10,475 nucleotides of DNA, taken from an uncultured Clostridia bacterium. Its GTDB lineage: Bacteria > Bacillota > Clostridia > Oscillospirales > Acutalibacteraceae. Of this stretch, positions 1 through 6,379 are shown in pieces. The notes under the pieces were generated by a model, which was not told the DNA's origin, ran no database searches, and was given only the letters and a program-made list of their open reading frames with translations. A program made the position numbers and the translations under genes. Where the stretch lies: NCBI GenBank assembly GCA_945869905.1, contig CAMBQD010000018.1:1-10475 (forward strand), written 5' to 3'. The number at the start of each line of letters is the position of its first letter. Within the stretch, counting starts at the first letter, position 1.

Positions 1-199
1 TATTTGTTGTAAAGCTGTTAAGCCTGTCCTTATCCTTTTCGGCAAGCTTTGTAACCGCACCCGTGCTGTGACCCAGCGCGAAGGCAGACGCCGATGAAAA
101 AAGAACGGCGCCACCGCAGATTTCATTCAAATTTTTCAAATTGTCAATGTTAAAATCCTTTGTGATGCGACCTATAATGAGACTGTCGTAATGCTTCAT
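1..199 (-). CDS. PfkB-family sugar/nucleoside kinase, N-terminal part only
   Basis: Only the first 66 codons are in the window; the gene runs off the left edge. The peptide starts MKHYDSLIIGRITKDFNID and then has the glycine-rich GGAVLFSS segment followed by ALGHSTGAVTKLAEKD. The opening 'D.L.IG.IT.D', the GGA(V)..S and the 'G.VTKL' strand are the pattern of the N-terminal lid and substrate-binding region of PfkB/ribokinase-type kinases, which phosphorylate a sugar, nucleoside or inositol in the cytosol. The ATP-binding and catalytic C-terminal motifs lie outside, so the substrate cannot be told. The start is set by AAGGAG (204-209) 4 nt before ATG, and that site overlaps the TAA of the upstream hydrolase gene. 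Translational coupling with that gene is therefore likely. Confidence 0.75.
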   Translation of the reverse strand, partial: MKHYDSLIIGRITKDFNIDNLKNLNEICGGAVLFSSASAFALGHSTGAVTKLAEKDKDRLNSFTTN

Positions 200-207
200 T
201 TTTCTCC

Positions 208-897
208 TTAAACCGTATATGTTGTTCCTTCCTCAGCACTGATAATTCCCGTTCCTTCCAAATCAACCTTCGGATTGTAATCTGCTGACTGATGTGTTGC
301 TATGATTTTTGTTTCTGGATATTGCTTTGAAAGCCGGATGGCATTCTCCACGGTCATATGAGGGCCGTTAAATCCCTTTGGCTTACTGCAATCCGCAAGA
401 ACAAGGTCGCTTGCCTCAAAGCATTTCAAAACATTGTCGTTAAACAGGGTGTCACCCGTATAGCAAAGGGCTTTGTCACCCCTGATAATAATTGCATAAT
501 CCGTAACGGTGTGCTTCATCGGTAAAAAGCTCAGCTCCATTGAGCCAACGTTAATCACCGTGCTTTCGTCAATGTCAATCACATTGAAATTAGGGTGGTT
601 AAAAAGAATGTTGTACCACTGCGAGTCCTCACGGTGAGTGTAAATATTTACTGTTTGGGATAGCTCCTCAAGCAAATACCTGAACACAAGCAGGTCGCTT
701 GTGTGGTCATAATGCAGATGAGATATGAAAATGTGTTTAATCCTTGTTATGTCAACCTCTGCCATAAGCCTGGACAGCGTTCCGCAGCCCATATCAAGAA
801 CGATGAAGTCGTCACCGTTTTTAACAAGGTAGCCACTTGAACAACCGTTTCCCGCCTTGCCGTAAGGTCCGTATTTACCTAAAACAGTCAGTTCCAT
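208..897 (-). CDS. Metallo-beta-lactamase-fold hydrolase, RNase Z/YhfI-like
   Basis: A 229-residue single-domain cytosolic protein with no signal peptide. The metal-binding signature H60-L-H62-Y-D64-H65 follows the strand HIFIS. The further ligands expected for the RNase Z-like branch are present: H129 (MKHTV), D149 (YTGDT) and H202 (ATHQS). A GPHMT segment (H180) matches the histidine loop usual in this branch. The length agrees with the YhfI-like group rather than tRNase Z proper, and I see no flexible exosite arm, so tRNA 3' processing is not claimed. These proteins usually act as two-metal phosphodiesterases. The gene begins 2 nt after the PLC-like gene stop; its ribosome site (AAAGGG, 909-914) lies inside that gene. 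Linkage to a phosphodiesterase and a sugar kinase suggests breakdown of a phosphorylated small molecule, which is inference. Confidence 0.85.
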   Translation of the reverse strand: MELTVLGKYGPYGKAGNGCSSGYLVKNGDDFIVLDMGCGTLSRLMAEVDITRIKHIFISHLHYDHTSDLLVFRYLLEELSQTVNIYTHREDSQWYNILFNHPNFNVIDIDESTVINVGSMELSFLPMKHTVTDYAIIIRGDKALCYTGDTLFNDNVLKCFEASDLVLADCSKPKGFNGPHMTVENAIRLSKQYPETKIIATHQSADYNPKVDLEGTGIISAEEGTTYTV

Positions 898-899
898 TT

Positions 900-1793
900 T
901 TATACCAACCCTTTTTCATATTCTTTTTCAAGCTCAGGCTTAACGTTTCCTTTAAGTAAATTCAGCTTAAGTATGGCCTTTGTTTTTGAATAATCACGGG
1001 TCATAAAGTCGCCTGCAATTATATTTGACCTCTCCAGATAACGGGGGGTGGTTGCAATGCCGTTGATGATGGTGTCAAAATGCTTAACTAAATCATCGTC
1101 TAATTTTTTAGGAGTGGTTACGCCGACTTGGGTGCCGAGATTAGGAGTTTGCTGAGTTTGAAACCAATAAAGACCGTCGGTTTTGTAATCATCGAAAAAG
1201 CGCAATGTTTCCTTTGCAAATCTTTCAGCCTTGGCACCGTTAACAGCCTTTTCCCAGGGCAAAATCTGCTCGCAGTTTTTACTGAATTTGTAATCCTCGT
1301 TTTCATTGATTAAAATATATCTTTTACCGCTTTTTCTGATGTCACCTACTGTAACCTCGTTGATGTGCTCAAAATCGCAAAACGCATATTTTTCGGGTTG
1401 AATATATTTTTCAAGCAGTGCGTCAACCCGGTTTTTGTCTGCCTTGTAGGTTAATGTAATGGGACCGAATTTCTGCGGATAATACTCTCGTATATCCAAA
1501 AGGATGAACTCATCGGGATACATATCCAAAGCCTTTTTGATGTCCTTCAGTGCATTTTCAAACAAATCGCCCTTTGTAATTCCGTGGGCTAAAACAATTT
1601 CGCCCTTTCTGTTTGTGTTAAGACGCAGGCAATATTGCCTGATGCCGTGTTCAAACTGCACAAAAAGATTGTCCTTTTGACATTCTGCCATTGCACTCAT
1701 ACCGTAGCTTCCTGCGTTGTGTGCTCCGGGAATAACAAGCCTTGTTAAATTAACATCATTCTTAATGAAGGACATCCAATTTGTGTAAATCAT
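900..1793 (-). CDS. PI-PLC X-domain-like phosphodiesterase, no export signal
   Basis: This 297-residue protein has the layout of bacterial phosphatidylinositol-specific phospholipase C: NWM at the start, the IPGAHNAGSYG loop with H25 (first catalytic histidine), GIRQYCLRL with R57, VLAHG with H70 (second catalytic histidine), LDIREYY on a later barrel strand, and a terminal NIIAGDFM strand. By alignment from memory with the Bacillus cereus enzyme, the Asp after the first His is Asn26 and the Asp of the 'DxR' pair is Cys55, so the active site is altered although both histidines remain. There is no signal peptide, unlike secreted PI-PLC, so it should act in the cytosol. The ribosome site TAAGGTGG (1801-1808) is 7 nt before ATG. 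It heads a run with the MBL hydrolase and PfkB kinase. The true substrate is unknown; an inositol- or glycerol-phosphodiester is a guess. Confidence 0.8.
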   Translation of the reverse strand: MIYTNWMSFIKNDVNLTRLVIPGAHNAGSYGMSAMAECQKDNLFVQFEHGIRQYCLRLNTNRKGEIVLAHGITKGDLFENALKDIKKALDMYPDEFILLDIREYYPQKFGPITLTYKADKNRVDALLEKYIQPEKYAFCDFEHINEVTVGDIRKSGKRYILINENEDYKFSKNCEQILPWEKAVNGAKAERFAKETLRFFDDYKTDGLYWFQTQQTPNLGTQVGVTTPKKLDDDLVKHFDTIINGIATTPRYLERSNIIAGDFMTRDYSKTKAILKLNLLKGNVKPELEKEYEKGLV

Positions 1794-1824
1794 ATTTACA
1801 CCACCTTACATTAATTATATAACC

Positions 1825-1853
1825 ATTCTATCACAAAGCACTTGCCCAAGCAA
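1825..1853 (-). promoter_or_regulatory. Putative sigma-A promoter of the PLC-like operon
   Basis: On the minus strand, TTGCTT (1848-1853) is followed after 17 bp by TAGAAT (1825-1830), which is preceded by TGA as an extended -10. The leader to the PLC-like ATG would be about 25 nt. The -35 is poor; the extended -10 makes the call plausible. Confidence 0.4.
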
Positions 1854-1856
1854 GTG
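1839..1856. repeat. Perfect inverted repeat CACTTGC-N4-GCAAGTG
   Basis: A 7-bp perfect inverted repeat with a CCAA spacer. It covers the proposed -35 of the PLC-like operon and has no T-run on either side, so an operator is more likely than a terminator. No regulator gene sits next to it. Confidence 0.45.
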
Positions 1857-2090
1857 GGATAAATTCGAATAAGCCTTTTTACAATTATAAATAAAATAAC
1901 TGTTTACCATCATTTTCAACCAAATAAAACTGTTTATCTGTATTTTTTTATGAATTGATAAGCTCCGGCATCACCAATGGAGCATTGGATAAAAATCCGA
2001 GTCATTTTCAATTGCTTTTAATCCTTTGTCAGTTTCTTCTCTACAAGAAGAGTGTAAATTTCCGTATCGGGTATGATATGATGTTTGTTA

Positions 2091-2119
2091 TTGAAAAGCT
2101 TATAGTGTTCTTGTATAAT
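2091..2119 (+). promoter_or_regulatory. Strong sigma-A promoter for the plus-strand membrane gene
   Basis: TTGAAA (2091-2096), a 17-bp spacer and a perfect TATAAT (2114-2119). Transcription would start near 2126, leaving a leader of about 25-50 nt depending on which ATG is used. Confidence 0.75.
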
Positions 2120-2175
2120 AAAATAAGATATACTGATAAAACTGTATTATGTTCGGAAAGGCTATGAGAAATGAT

Positions 2176-2640
2176 ATGAAAAAAGACAACAAGGTTATTG
2201 CGCTCTTAATTATCGGAACCTTTATAATAGAATTATTATTCTTTAATTTTCTCCAATTTTCAACAACATTATATGAGGATTATTATGTAGCCAATAGGTT
2301 GGTGCCTTCAATTTTATACCTTGTTTTTACATTTATAAATTACTCGGTTATTTTGCCAAGAATATCAAATAAGCTTTTAACAAATAAAGATAAGGCATTT
2401 AAATCATTTTTGCTGTTCAATATTATATTTAACGTATTCAGCGGTATATTTGGACAATTTACATATTTATATTTTGTTTTGATTAATCCAACCGTGTTAT
2501 CAATATCATCATTAATAGAATTATTGAAAAATCCGCTTGGAATAGTTGGAAATATTTTGTATTATATTGCGTTAACAGTAATTACTTTTATAAAACCATT
2601 TTTATTAAAATTATCATTGAAAGCATTAAATAAACAGTGA
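2176..2640 (+). CDS. Small AT-rich membrane protein, four predicted helices
   Basis: I do not recognise the family. The protein is about 154 residues and nearly all membrane: helices near residues 7-27, 40-59, 73-100 and 117-142, separated by short charged loops (LTNKDKAFK between the second and third), ending in a basic tail LKLSLKALNKQ. Three in-frame ATGs exist at 2149, 2164 and 2176. The first has no ribosome site, the second is only 2 nt after GGAAAGG (2155-2161), and the third gives the natural start MKKDNKV but lies 14 nt from it, so the start is uncertain. Base use is strikingly AT-rich (11 G/C in the 60 bases 2221-2280). It stands alone behind its own promoter, on the strand opposite to the flanking operons. 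No function is proposed. Confidence 0.7.
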   Translation: MKKDNKVIALLIIGTFIIELLFFNFLQFSTTLYEDYYVANRLVPSILYLVFTFINYSVILPRISNKLLTNKDKAFKSFLLFNIIFNVFSGIFGQFTYLYFVLINPTVLSISSLIELLKNPLGIVGNILYYIALTVITFIKPFLLKLSLKALNKQ

Positions 2641-2677
2641 TTTGAAGATAGTAGATGAATATTAGTTTTATTCAGTC

Positions 2678-2704
2678 ACTGATTTCCACGATAAGTGGAT
2701 TAGT
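2678..2704 (+). other. Stem-loop between the membrane and lipoprotein genes
   Basis: ACTGATTTCCAC (2678-2689) can pair with GTGGATTAGT (2695-2704): ten pairs including one G-U, with a 2-nt bulge and a 5-nt loop. No T-tract follows, so it is not a standard terminator. It might stabilise the upstream mRNA end. Confidence 0.35.
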
Positions 2705-2719
2705 TCCATATCTGATACA

Positions 2720-2748
2720 TTGTGCCTATGATTATATTTCATTATAAT
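2720..2748 (+). promoter_or_regulatory. Putative promoter of the lipoprotein gene
   Basis: TTGTGC (2720-2725), a 17-bp spacer and a perfect TATAAT (2743-2748). The -10 box lies only 6 nt before the ribosome site GAGGTGG (2755-2761), so the leader would be very short. TTCCAT/TATGAT (2704-2732) is an alternative 17-bp pair. Confidence 0.45.
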
Positions 2749-2766
2749 ATTTTTGAGGTGGTAAAT

Positions 2767-3189
2767 ATGAAAAGGAATACAATAATTATGGGCATGACTG
2801 CTTTGCTTTTACTAATGCTTACTGCTTGTACGGTTTATCAAACTAATTTTGAAAATGTTAAAATAAACTACGAGGCATCTGATATTCATAAAAAAGAAGA
2901 CATAGATGCCGCGGCAAAGGCAGTGTTTGATGAGTTTTCGCAATTCGATGACGCAGTATTGTACTCATTAACATATAGTGGAGATGAGACAAGCGAGAAT
3001 AATATAGCTTATTGTCAAGAACTGCTAAAGGATAAAAAGATAGTTGATTGTGTTGTTTTTAAAAGCAACTTTAAAACATCAAAATGGGCAAAGCCTGCAT
3101 GGGAGCCCAATACGGAATATGATTGGGATTGGTATGTTGCAAAGGATTCTAATGGAAATTGGACTGTTGCAACCTACGGATATTGTTAA
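2767..3189 (+). CDS. Small lipoprotein with NTF2-like appearance
   Basis: A 140-residue precursor with a classical lipoprotein signal: MKRN, a hydrophobic stretch, and the lipobox LTAC with Cys21, so a mature protein of 120 residues anchored to the outer face of the cytoplasmic membrane. GAGGTGG (2755-2761) lies 5 nt before this ATG and fixes the start; the frame stays open further upstream without a ribosome site. The mature part has a helix DIHKKEDIDAAAKAVFDEF, a stretch of strands, then W.WYVAKDSNGNW ending in a tyrosine-rich strand. Small Clostridia lipoproteins of this shape are often assigned to NTF2-like or DUF4829-like folds; that assignment is from memory and tentative. Two further cysteines (mature part) and the terminal Cys could form disulfides. 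Function unknown. Confidence 0.75.
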   Translation: MKRNTIIMGMTALLLLMLTACTVYQTNFENVKINYEASDIHKKEDIDAAAKAVFDEFSQFDDAVLYSLTYSGDETSENNIAYCQELLKDKKIVDCVVFKSNFKTSKWAKPAWEPNTEYDWDWYVAKDSNGNWTVATYGYC

Positions 3190-3220
3190 ACAATATATTT
3201 TACGAAAAATATCAATTATA

Positions 3221-3275
3221 CGCATTAATAACAACAGGCTCAGGGAACAAAATCTCTGAGCCCGTTGCCTATGCG
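3221..3275 (-). terminator. Long stem-loop at the convergent gene ends, likely terminator
   Basis: Core stem: CAACAGGCTCAGGGA (3232-3246) against TCTCTGAGCCCGTTG (3253-3267), 15 positions with one wobble and one mismatch, loop ACAAAA. An outer clamp CGCAT (3221-3225) pairs with ATGCG (3271-3275). It lies between the ends of the plus-strand lipoprotein gene and the minus-strand zinc-ribbon operon. In minus orientation the stem is followed by TTATTA, which is U-rich but not a full tract; in plus orientation there is none. A bidirectional transcript end is the likeliest role. The conserved-looking flank up to 3301 could make it a repeated element or small RNA instead. Confidence 0.55.
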
Positions 3276-3302
3276 CGGAGGAGTGAGTTTTTGAGCAGCA
3301 CC

Positions 3303-3557
3303 TTAGGATTTCCACCTTTTTAAAGTAGGGAATAATTCGGTACATAACTTGCGCATTTCTTCATTAGTCATACCTGCCTGCTCACCGTATTGCGAGCACA
3401 TATCAATGTATTCCTCCATTGATACCTTGTCAATAAACTCGCCGTTTTCATAGCAGTATTTGCAATAATCATTATTGATGCTGCCGTCCTTGTTTGTACC
3501 AAGGCAGTCGTTTGACTCTATGGGCATACCACAGCTTTGACAGATTTTATTATTCAT
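3303..3557 (-). CDS. Putative zinc-ribbon protein (zinc ribbon 2 type)
   Basis: An 84-residue cytosolic protein. Residues 6-9 form CQSCGMP and residues 32-35 form CKYC, the two knuckles of a small zinc ribbon, with an extra Cys18 in the connecting loop (NDCLGTNKDGSINNDYC). This matches the 'putative zinc ribbon domain' family (Pfam PF12674 as I recall) that is common in Firmicutes. The rest, EEYIDMCSQYGEQAGMTNEEMRKLCTELFPTLKRW, is a helical tail usual for the family. The ribosome site AAGGGAG (3566-3572) is 8 nt before ATG. It is the last gene of the operon, 21 nt after the DUF4097 gene. The molecular role of the family is not known. Confidence 0.85.
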   Translation of the reverse strand: MNNKICQSCGMPIESNDCLGTNKDGSINNDYCKYCYENGEFIDKVSMEEYIDMCSQYGEQAGMTNEEMRKLCTELFPTLKRWKS

Positions 3558-3578
3558 TTCTTTTTCTCCCTTTCATTA

Positions 3579-4733
3579 TTACTCTGCCTTTTCAAGCGTT
3601 AAATTTCCGCTTACTGCGTCATGCTCAATTCTTGTATAGCCGTCACCGTAGTAAAGGGTATTACCGAAATCGTTTGTATTAATTGAACCCGAAACGCTTT
3701 CGTTCGATATGGAATATCCGGAAATATCCGCAGGAAGAACAAGCTGAATATTACCGCTGACAGTATCTGTTTCAATCTCATGCGGTTGCGATGCAAATGA
3801 AATTACAGGATTTCCGCTGACGGAATTTAATTCAAAATCAATGGTGTTAAGGCCTTCAATATTTACATCAGCCGATACAATATCCAGTGAAAATACATTT
3901 GCTTTGAAATTTTCCGGAATTTTGACGGTTAAATCCTTTTTCATTTTATTTGAAAACCTGGTTGATGAATTGTTAATAAATTCGTCAACATAAAGCGTTC
4001 TTCCCTCCACCTTATATGTCATAGGGTATTTACTGCTTGAGGCGGATTCCTCAATATAAATTGTGTCACCATCATAATACTGAACATCTATACTGCCGCT
4101 GACCCATTCAATATCAATGCTTTCAATACCGTCTGTACTAACATTATACGGTCCCTCAACATAGCTTTCGGTGCTTTGGGTATCATCAAAAATTCCGTGA
4201 ACATTGATACTGCCGCCGCTTAACCAAGAAAACGTACAAATTATAGCTATTACCGCAACAACCGCAGCGCATATAATAGCTGTGATGATTATTGGCGTAG
4301 CATTATTTTTAGGAGGCTCCTGCGATACCTCCACAGGCGGTTGATAATATACGCCCTGCTGATTTGCCTGATTAACCTCTAAAGGTGCTTGCTGATATTC
4401 TGCCTGTTGAGGCGGATTTTGCTTTTTTACGGCATCGCATATTGCATAGTATGCAGGAATTGTGATGAACACAACCCACATAGGGTGCCACAAGCCCCAC
4501 ATCATACCGGTAAATAAAAATATGGCAGTTACCAATACCGGATATGCAAAATGTGACGGGTTTTTAGTGTTTATTGCTTTGATTAGAGTTTCGATAATCG
4601 GAATTAAAAGAAATAATATCCAACCTATTGCCCAGCCCGAATCAAAGATAAATCCGATTAATATGTATGCCACTGTTATAATTACAGGCAATAAAGCGTG
4701 TAATAACGGATTTACGTTATGTTCGTTTTTCAT
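3579..4733 (-). CDS. DUF4097-family membrane protein with beta-repeat C-terminus
   Basis: A 384-residue protein with two halves. Residues 10-98 hold about four hydrophobic helices; 100-145 is a Pro/Gln-rich linker (PPQQAEYQQAPLEV and similar); a fifth helix spans about 147-170. The C-terminal 210 residues form a right-handed beta repeat of the DUF4097 ('toast-rack') type, shown by recurring VSG/VSA turns at about 211, 286, 305, 325, 347 and 374. The odd helix count would place linker and repeat domain on opposite sides of the membrane, with the repeat domain probably outside. DUF4097 proteins are often linked to envelope-stress sensing, but the ligand is unknown. AAGGAGGAG (4741-4749) lies 7 nt before ATG. 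It follows the DUF5131 gene by 17 nt. Confidence 0.85.
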   Translation of the reverse strand: MKNEHNVNPLLHALLPVIITVAYILIGFIFDSGWAIGWILFLLIPIIETLIKAINTKNPSHFAYPVLVTAIFLFTGMMWGLWHPMWVVFITIPAYYAICDAVKKQNPPQQAEYQQAPLEVNQANQQGVYYQPPVEVSQEPPKNNATPIIITAIICAAVVAVIAIICTFSWLSGGSINVHGIFDDTQSTESYVEGPYNVSTDGIESIDIEWVSGSIDVQYYDGDTIYIEESASSSKYPMTYKVEGRTLYVDEFINNSSTRFSNKMKKDLTVKIPENFKANVFSLDIVSADVNIEGLNTIDFELNSVSGNPVISFASQPHEIETDTVSGNIQLVLPADISGYSISNESVSGSINTNDFGNTLYYGDGYTRIEHDAVSGNLTLEKAE

Positions 4734-4750
4734 AAATTAACTCCTCCTTG

Positions 4751-5542
4751 TTAATCTAATTTATAGCTTGCTGTTTCAGGTATAAGATACTTTCCTATAC
4801 GAAAATTTATATTTGCTTTTTTCGCCTGGGAATGCTGATAACGGCGGAGAATACAGTATTCCTTTCCGTCTTTAATCAGCCTTGCCCCTGTTTGATGAAA
4901 TCTAAAGGGCACATTTGCACTTATGCACTGCTCTCTTAAATATAAAATCCAATCATAATTGCAGGGTCTTGCGTCAACACCGGATTCACCTCCAACAGAA
5001 ACCTCTTCAACGGTGCTGTCCAAATATTTTGAAATATCTATTTTACTTAACATCGGTGCGACTATTATTGATTTATGCTTTATCTGTAGGCTCTTAAAAA
5101 TCGGCAAACGATAATCCCCCATTTCCTGATTTTCAATGGTGCAACCAATTAAAACATTATCGTATCCGTCGCCCCAGTCATCAGGCAGGCATTCTTTAAG
5201 TCGGTGAATTCGCTTTGTGAAAAAATAGAAATAGCAATCCGAGCGCTCCTTCATCATTTTCCAACATTCATCCCGCCATTCGTCTGCATCTTCTAACAGA
5301 AAATCCGATGTAAAGCAGGTAAATACTATTGAATTAGGCGGAATTTTATACGACTTATCCCTTTTCCTCTTGAGTGGCTTGTTAAAATCCAAATTCTTTT
5401 TGCAATGAGAGCTTGACTTAGCACTGCCATACATTTCGTCCTGCCTGTAAACATAGCAGTATTTACAGCCCGTACTGATTTTTGTGCATCCGTGCCACGG
5501 ATTCCAGTCCTCATAAATAGATTTGTTTTCATTGTAGGCCAT
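4751..5542 (-). CDS. DUF5131 / phage Gp37-Gp68 family iron-sulfur protein
   Basis: A 263-residue cytosolic protein. Near the N-terminus, WNPWHGC-TKISTGC-KYC gives Cys19-x6-Cys26-x2-Cys29, the cysteine cluster of the DUF5131 (Gp37Gp68) family, which is thought to be radical-SAM-like. Other family hallmarks are visible: SIVFTCFTSDFLLEDADEWR, FFTKRIHRL, VLIGCTIENQ, IVAPML, VSVGGESG and PFRFHQTGARL. The length is normal for the family. Members occur in phages and bacterial chromosomes and their reaction has not been established as far as I know. The ribosome site GAGGA (5550-5554) is 7 nt before ATG. The ATG directly follows the TGA of a decayed YoaP-like fragment, so this gene was probably once coupled to an intact yoaP-like gene. 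Confidence 0.9.
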   Translation of the reverse strand: MAYNENKSIYEDWNPWHGCTKISTGCKYCYVYRQDEMYGSAKSSSHCKKNLDFNKPLKRKRDKSYKIPPNSIVFTCFTSDFLLEDADEWRDECWKMMKERSDCYFYFFTKRIHRLKECLPDDWGDGYDNVLIGCTIENQEMGDYRLPIFKSLQIKHKSIIVAPMLSKIDISKYLDSTVEEVSVGGESGVDARPCNYDWILYLREQCISANVPFRFHQTGARLIKDGKEYCILRRYQHSQAKKANINFRIGKYLIPETASYKLD

Positions 5543-5686
5543 TCAGTCGTCCTCAATCATTTTTAAAAATTTCTTTTCCGACAAAATTTCTTTGGTTATA
5601 TATTCTCCGTTTTTAAACAAGGCATAGCTTGTGACAGGGGTTGGTACACACTGCGCCGCTTCCTTGTTGTCTGAATATATTCCATA
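5543..5686 (-). pseudogene. C-terminal remnant of a YoaP-like acetyltransferase
   Basis: Between the oxidoreductase stop and the DUF5131 start is an open stretch of 47 codons with no start codon, bounded upstream by two stops (TGA TAA). It reads YGIYSDNKEAAQC, then VPTPVTSYALFKNGEYITK, then EILSEKKFLKMIEDD. The 'PTPVTSYALFKNGE..T.EILSEKKF' pattern is the C-terminal YoaP-like domain found after GNAT acetyltransferase domains in Firmicutes; the match is from memory of that family. The GNAT part is absent. The fragment is in the same frame as the upstream oxidoreductase but separated by its stop. A deletion that removed the 5' portion of the gene explains this best. Translation of the fragment is unlikely. 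Confidence 0.65.
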
Positions 5687-5689
5687 TTA

Positions 5690-6379
5690 TCAGTCCTTCC
5701 ATGGCCTTTTGCCGTCAAGCCAGCCCTGCTTTTTCCAATGCTCTGATTCGGGGTCATCGGGATTTTTCTTTGATAGGGACATCATATTGAACATAAAACG
5801 AATATAGGGGGAGGGCTTACCTGCTTTGGCATTTTTAATTTTTTCGGCAAGCCTTGTTATGCCCTTCTCTATTTTATCCTTTTTCTTTTGGCTGACGTCA
5901 TTCCAGCTTGATGACTGAACGCTGATTGCATATTTTTTTATGTACGGAACACCCCAATAGGCAAGCGTTCGTTTTAACTGGGTGCATACCTTGCCTGCAC
6001 CCATATCTGCAGTTGTTGAAATAACAACTGCTTTTTTTCTGAACATATTTGCCTGCGGCCGATGAGGAAGCCAGTATTGATAGAACAAATCAATAAATGC
6101 TTTCATGGGTGCCGACGGCAGCATACAGTAATTGGGTGATGTAAAAATCAGCAAATCAGCCTTTTCCATTGCATCGGCAATAATTTTCTTTTCGTCATAA
6201 TAAGGGCATTTTGTCAAATCCTTCATACACGAATAACAGCCAAGGCAAAAATGATTAAGGTCACGGGGTAAAAAGAACTCTGTTATTTCATCATCACCTG
6301 CTAATTTATGAGCAAGTCTGATTCCTATATTGTAGGTACTGCCTTTATGATTTTGTCCGTTAATCATTACTGTTTTCAT
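5690..6379 (-). CDS. NAD(P)H-dependent flavodoxin-fold oxidoreductase
   Basis: A 229-residue cytosolic flavoprotein. MKTVMINGQNHKGST holds the phosphate-binding loop for FMN after the first strand; SPNYCMLPSAPMKAFIDL is the second FMN-contact loop; STTADMGAG precedes the third. A cysteine cluster (Cys45-x2-Cys48-x2-Cys51, plus Cys58) sits at FCLGCYSCMKDLTKC, the position where iron-sulfur flavoproteins carry their cluster, though many relatives with these cysteines lack one. The chosen ATG gives the canonical N-terminus and has AAGG 9 nt upstream; the frame stays open 14 codons further up to an ATG with no family support. The gene overlaps the end of the upstream membrane gene by 20 nt. Substrate unknown; a quinone, nitro-compound or disulfide are typical for the fold. 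Confidence 0.85.
   Translation of the reverse strand: MKTVMINGQNHKGSTYNIGIRLAHKLAGDDEITEFFLPRDLNHFCLGCYSCMKDLTKCPYYDEKKIIADAMEKADLLIFTSPNYCMLPSAPMKAFIDLFYQYWLPHRPQANMFRKKAVVISTTADMGAGKVCTQLKRTLAYWGVPYIKKYAISVQSSSWNDVSQKKKDKIEKGITRLAEKIKNAKAGKPSPYIRFMFNMMSLSKKNPDDPESEHWKKQGWLDGKRPWKD

Larger units (their letters stand above)
1794..2175. other. AT-rich intergenic region between divergent genes
   Basis: No convincing intact gene lies here. It holds the PLC-operon promoter and inverted repeat at its left end and the promoter of the plus-strand membrane gene at its right end. In between are a short imperfect direct repeat (ACTGTTTA near 1899-1906 and again near 1929-1936) and two overlapping minus-strand reading-frame scraps (about 1971-2135). 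One ends in TLLVEKKLTKD-stop; the other, in a different frame, reads EETDKGLKAIENDSDFYPML and ends two codons later. The scraps look protein-like but have no start codon or ribosome site; they may be the decayed end of a lost gene. Confidence 0.4.

Noticed and set aside
1118..1313. Short open frames on both strands inside the PLC-like gene
   Set aside because: They are out of frame with a clearly coding gene and lack initiation signals.
1955..2167. 70-codon plus-strand open frame upstream of the membrane gene
   Set aside because: It has no ribosome site and contains the near-consensus promoter TTGAAA/TATAAT of the next gene; composition does not look coding.
2722..2766. Longer start for the lipoprotein
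   Set aside because: The added 15 codons cover the -10 box and the ribosome site and would displace the lipoprotein signal from the N-terminus.
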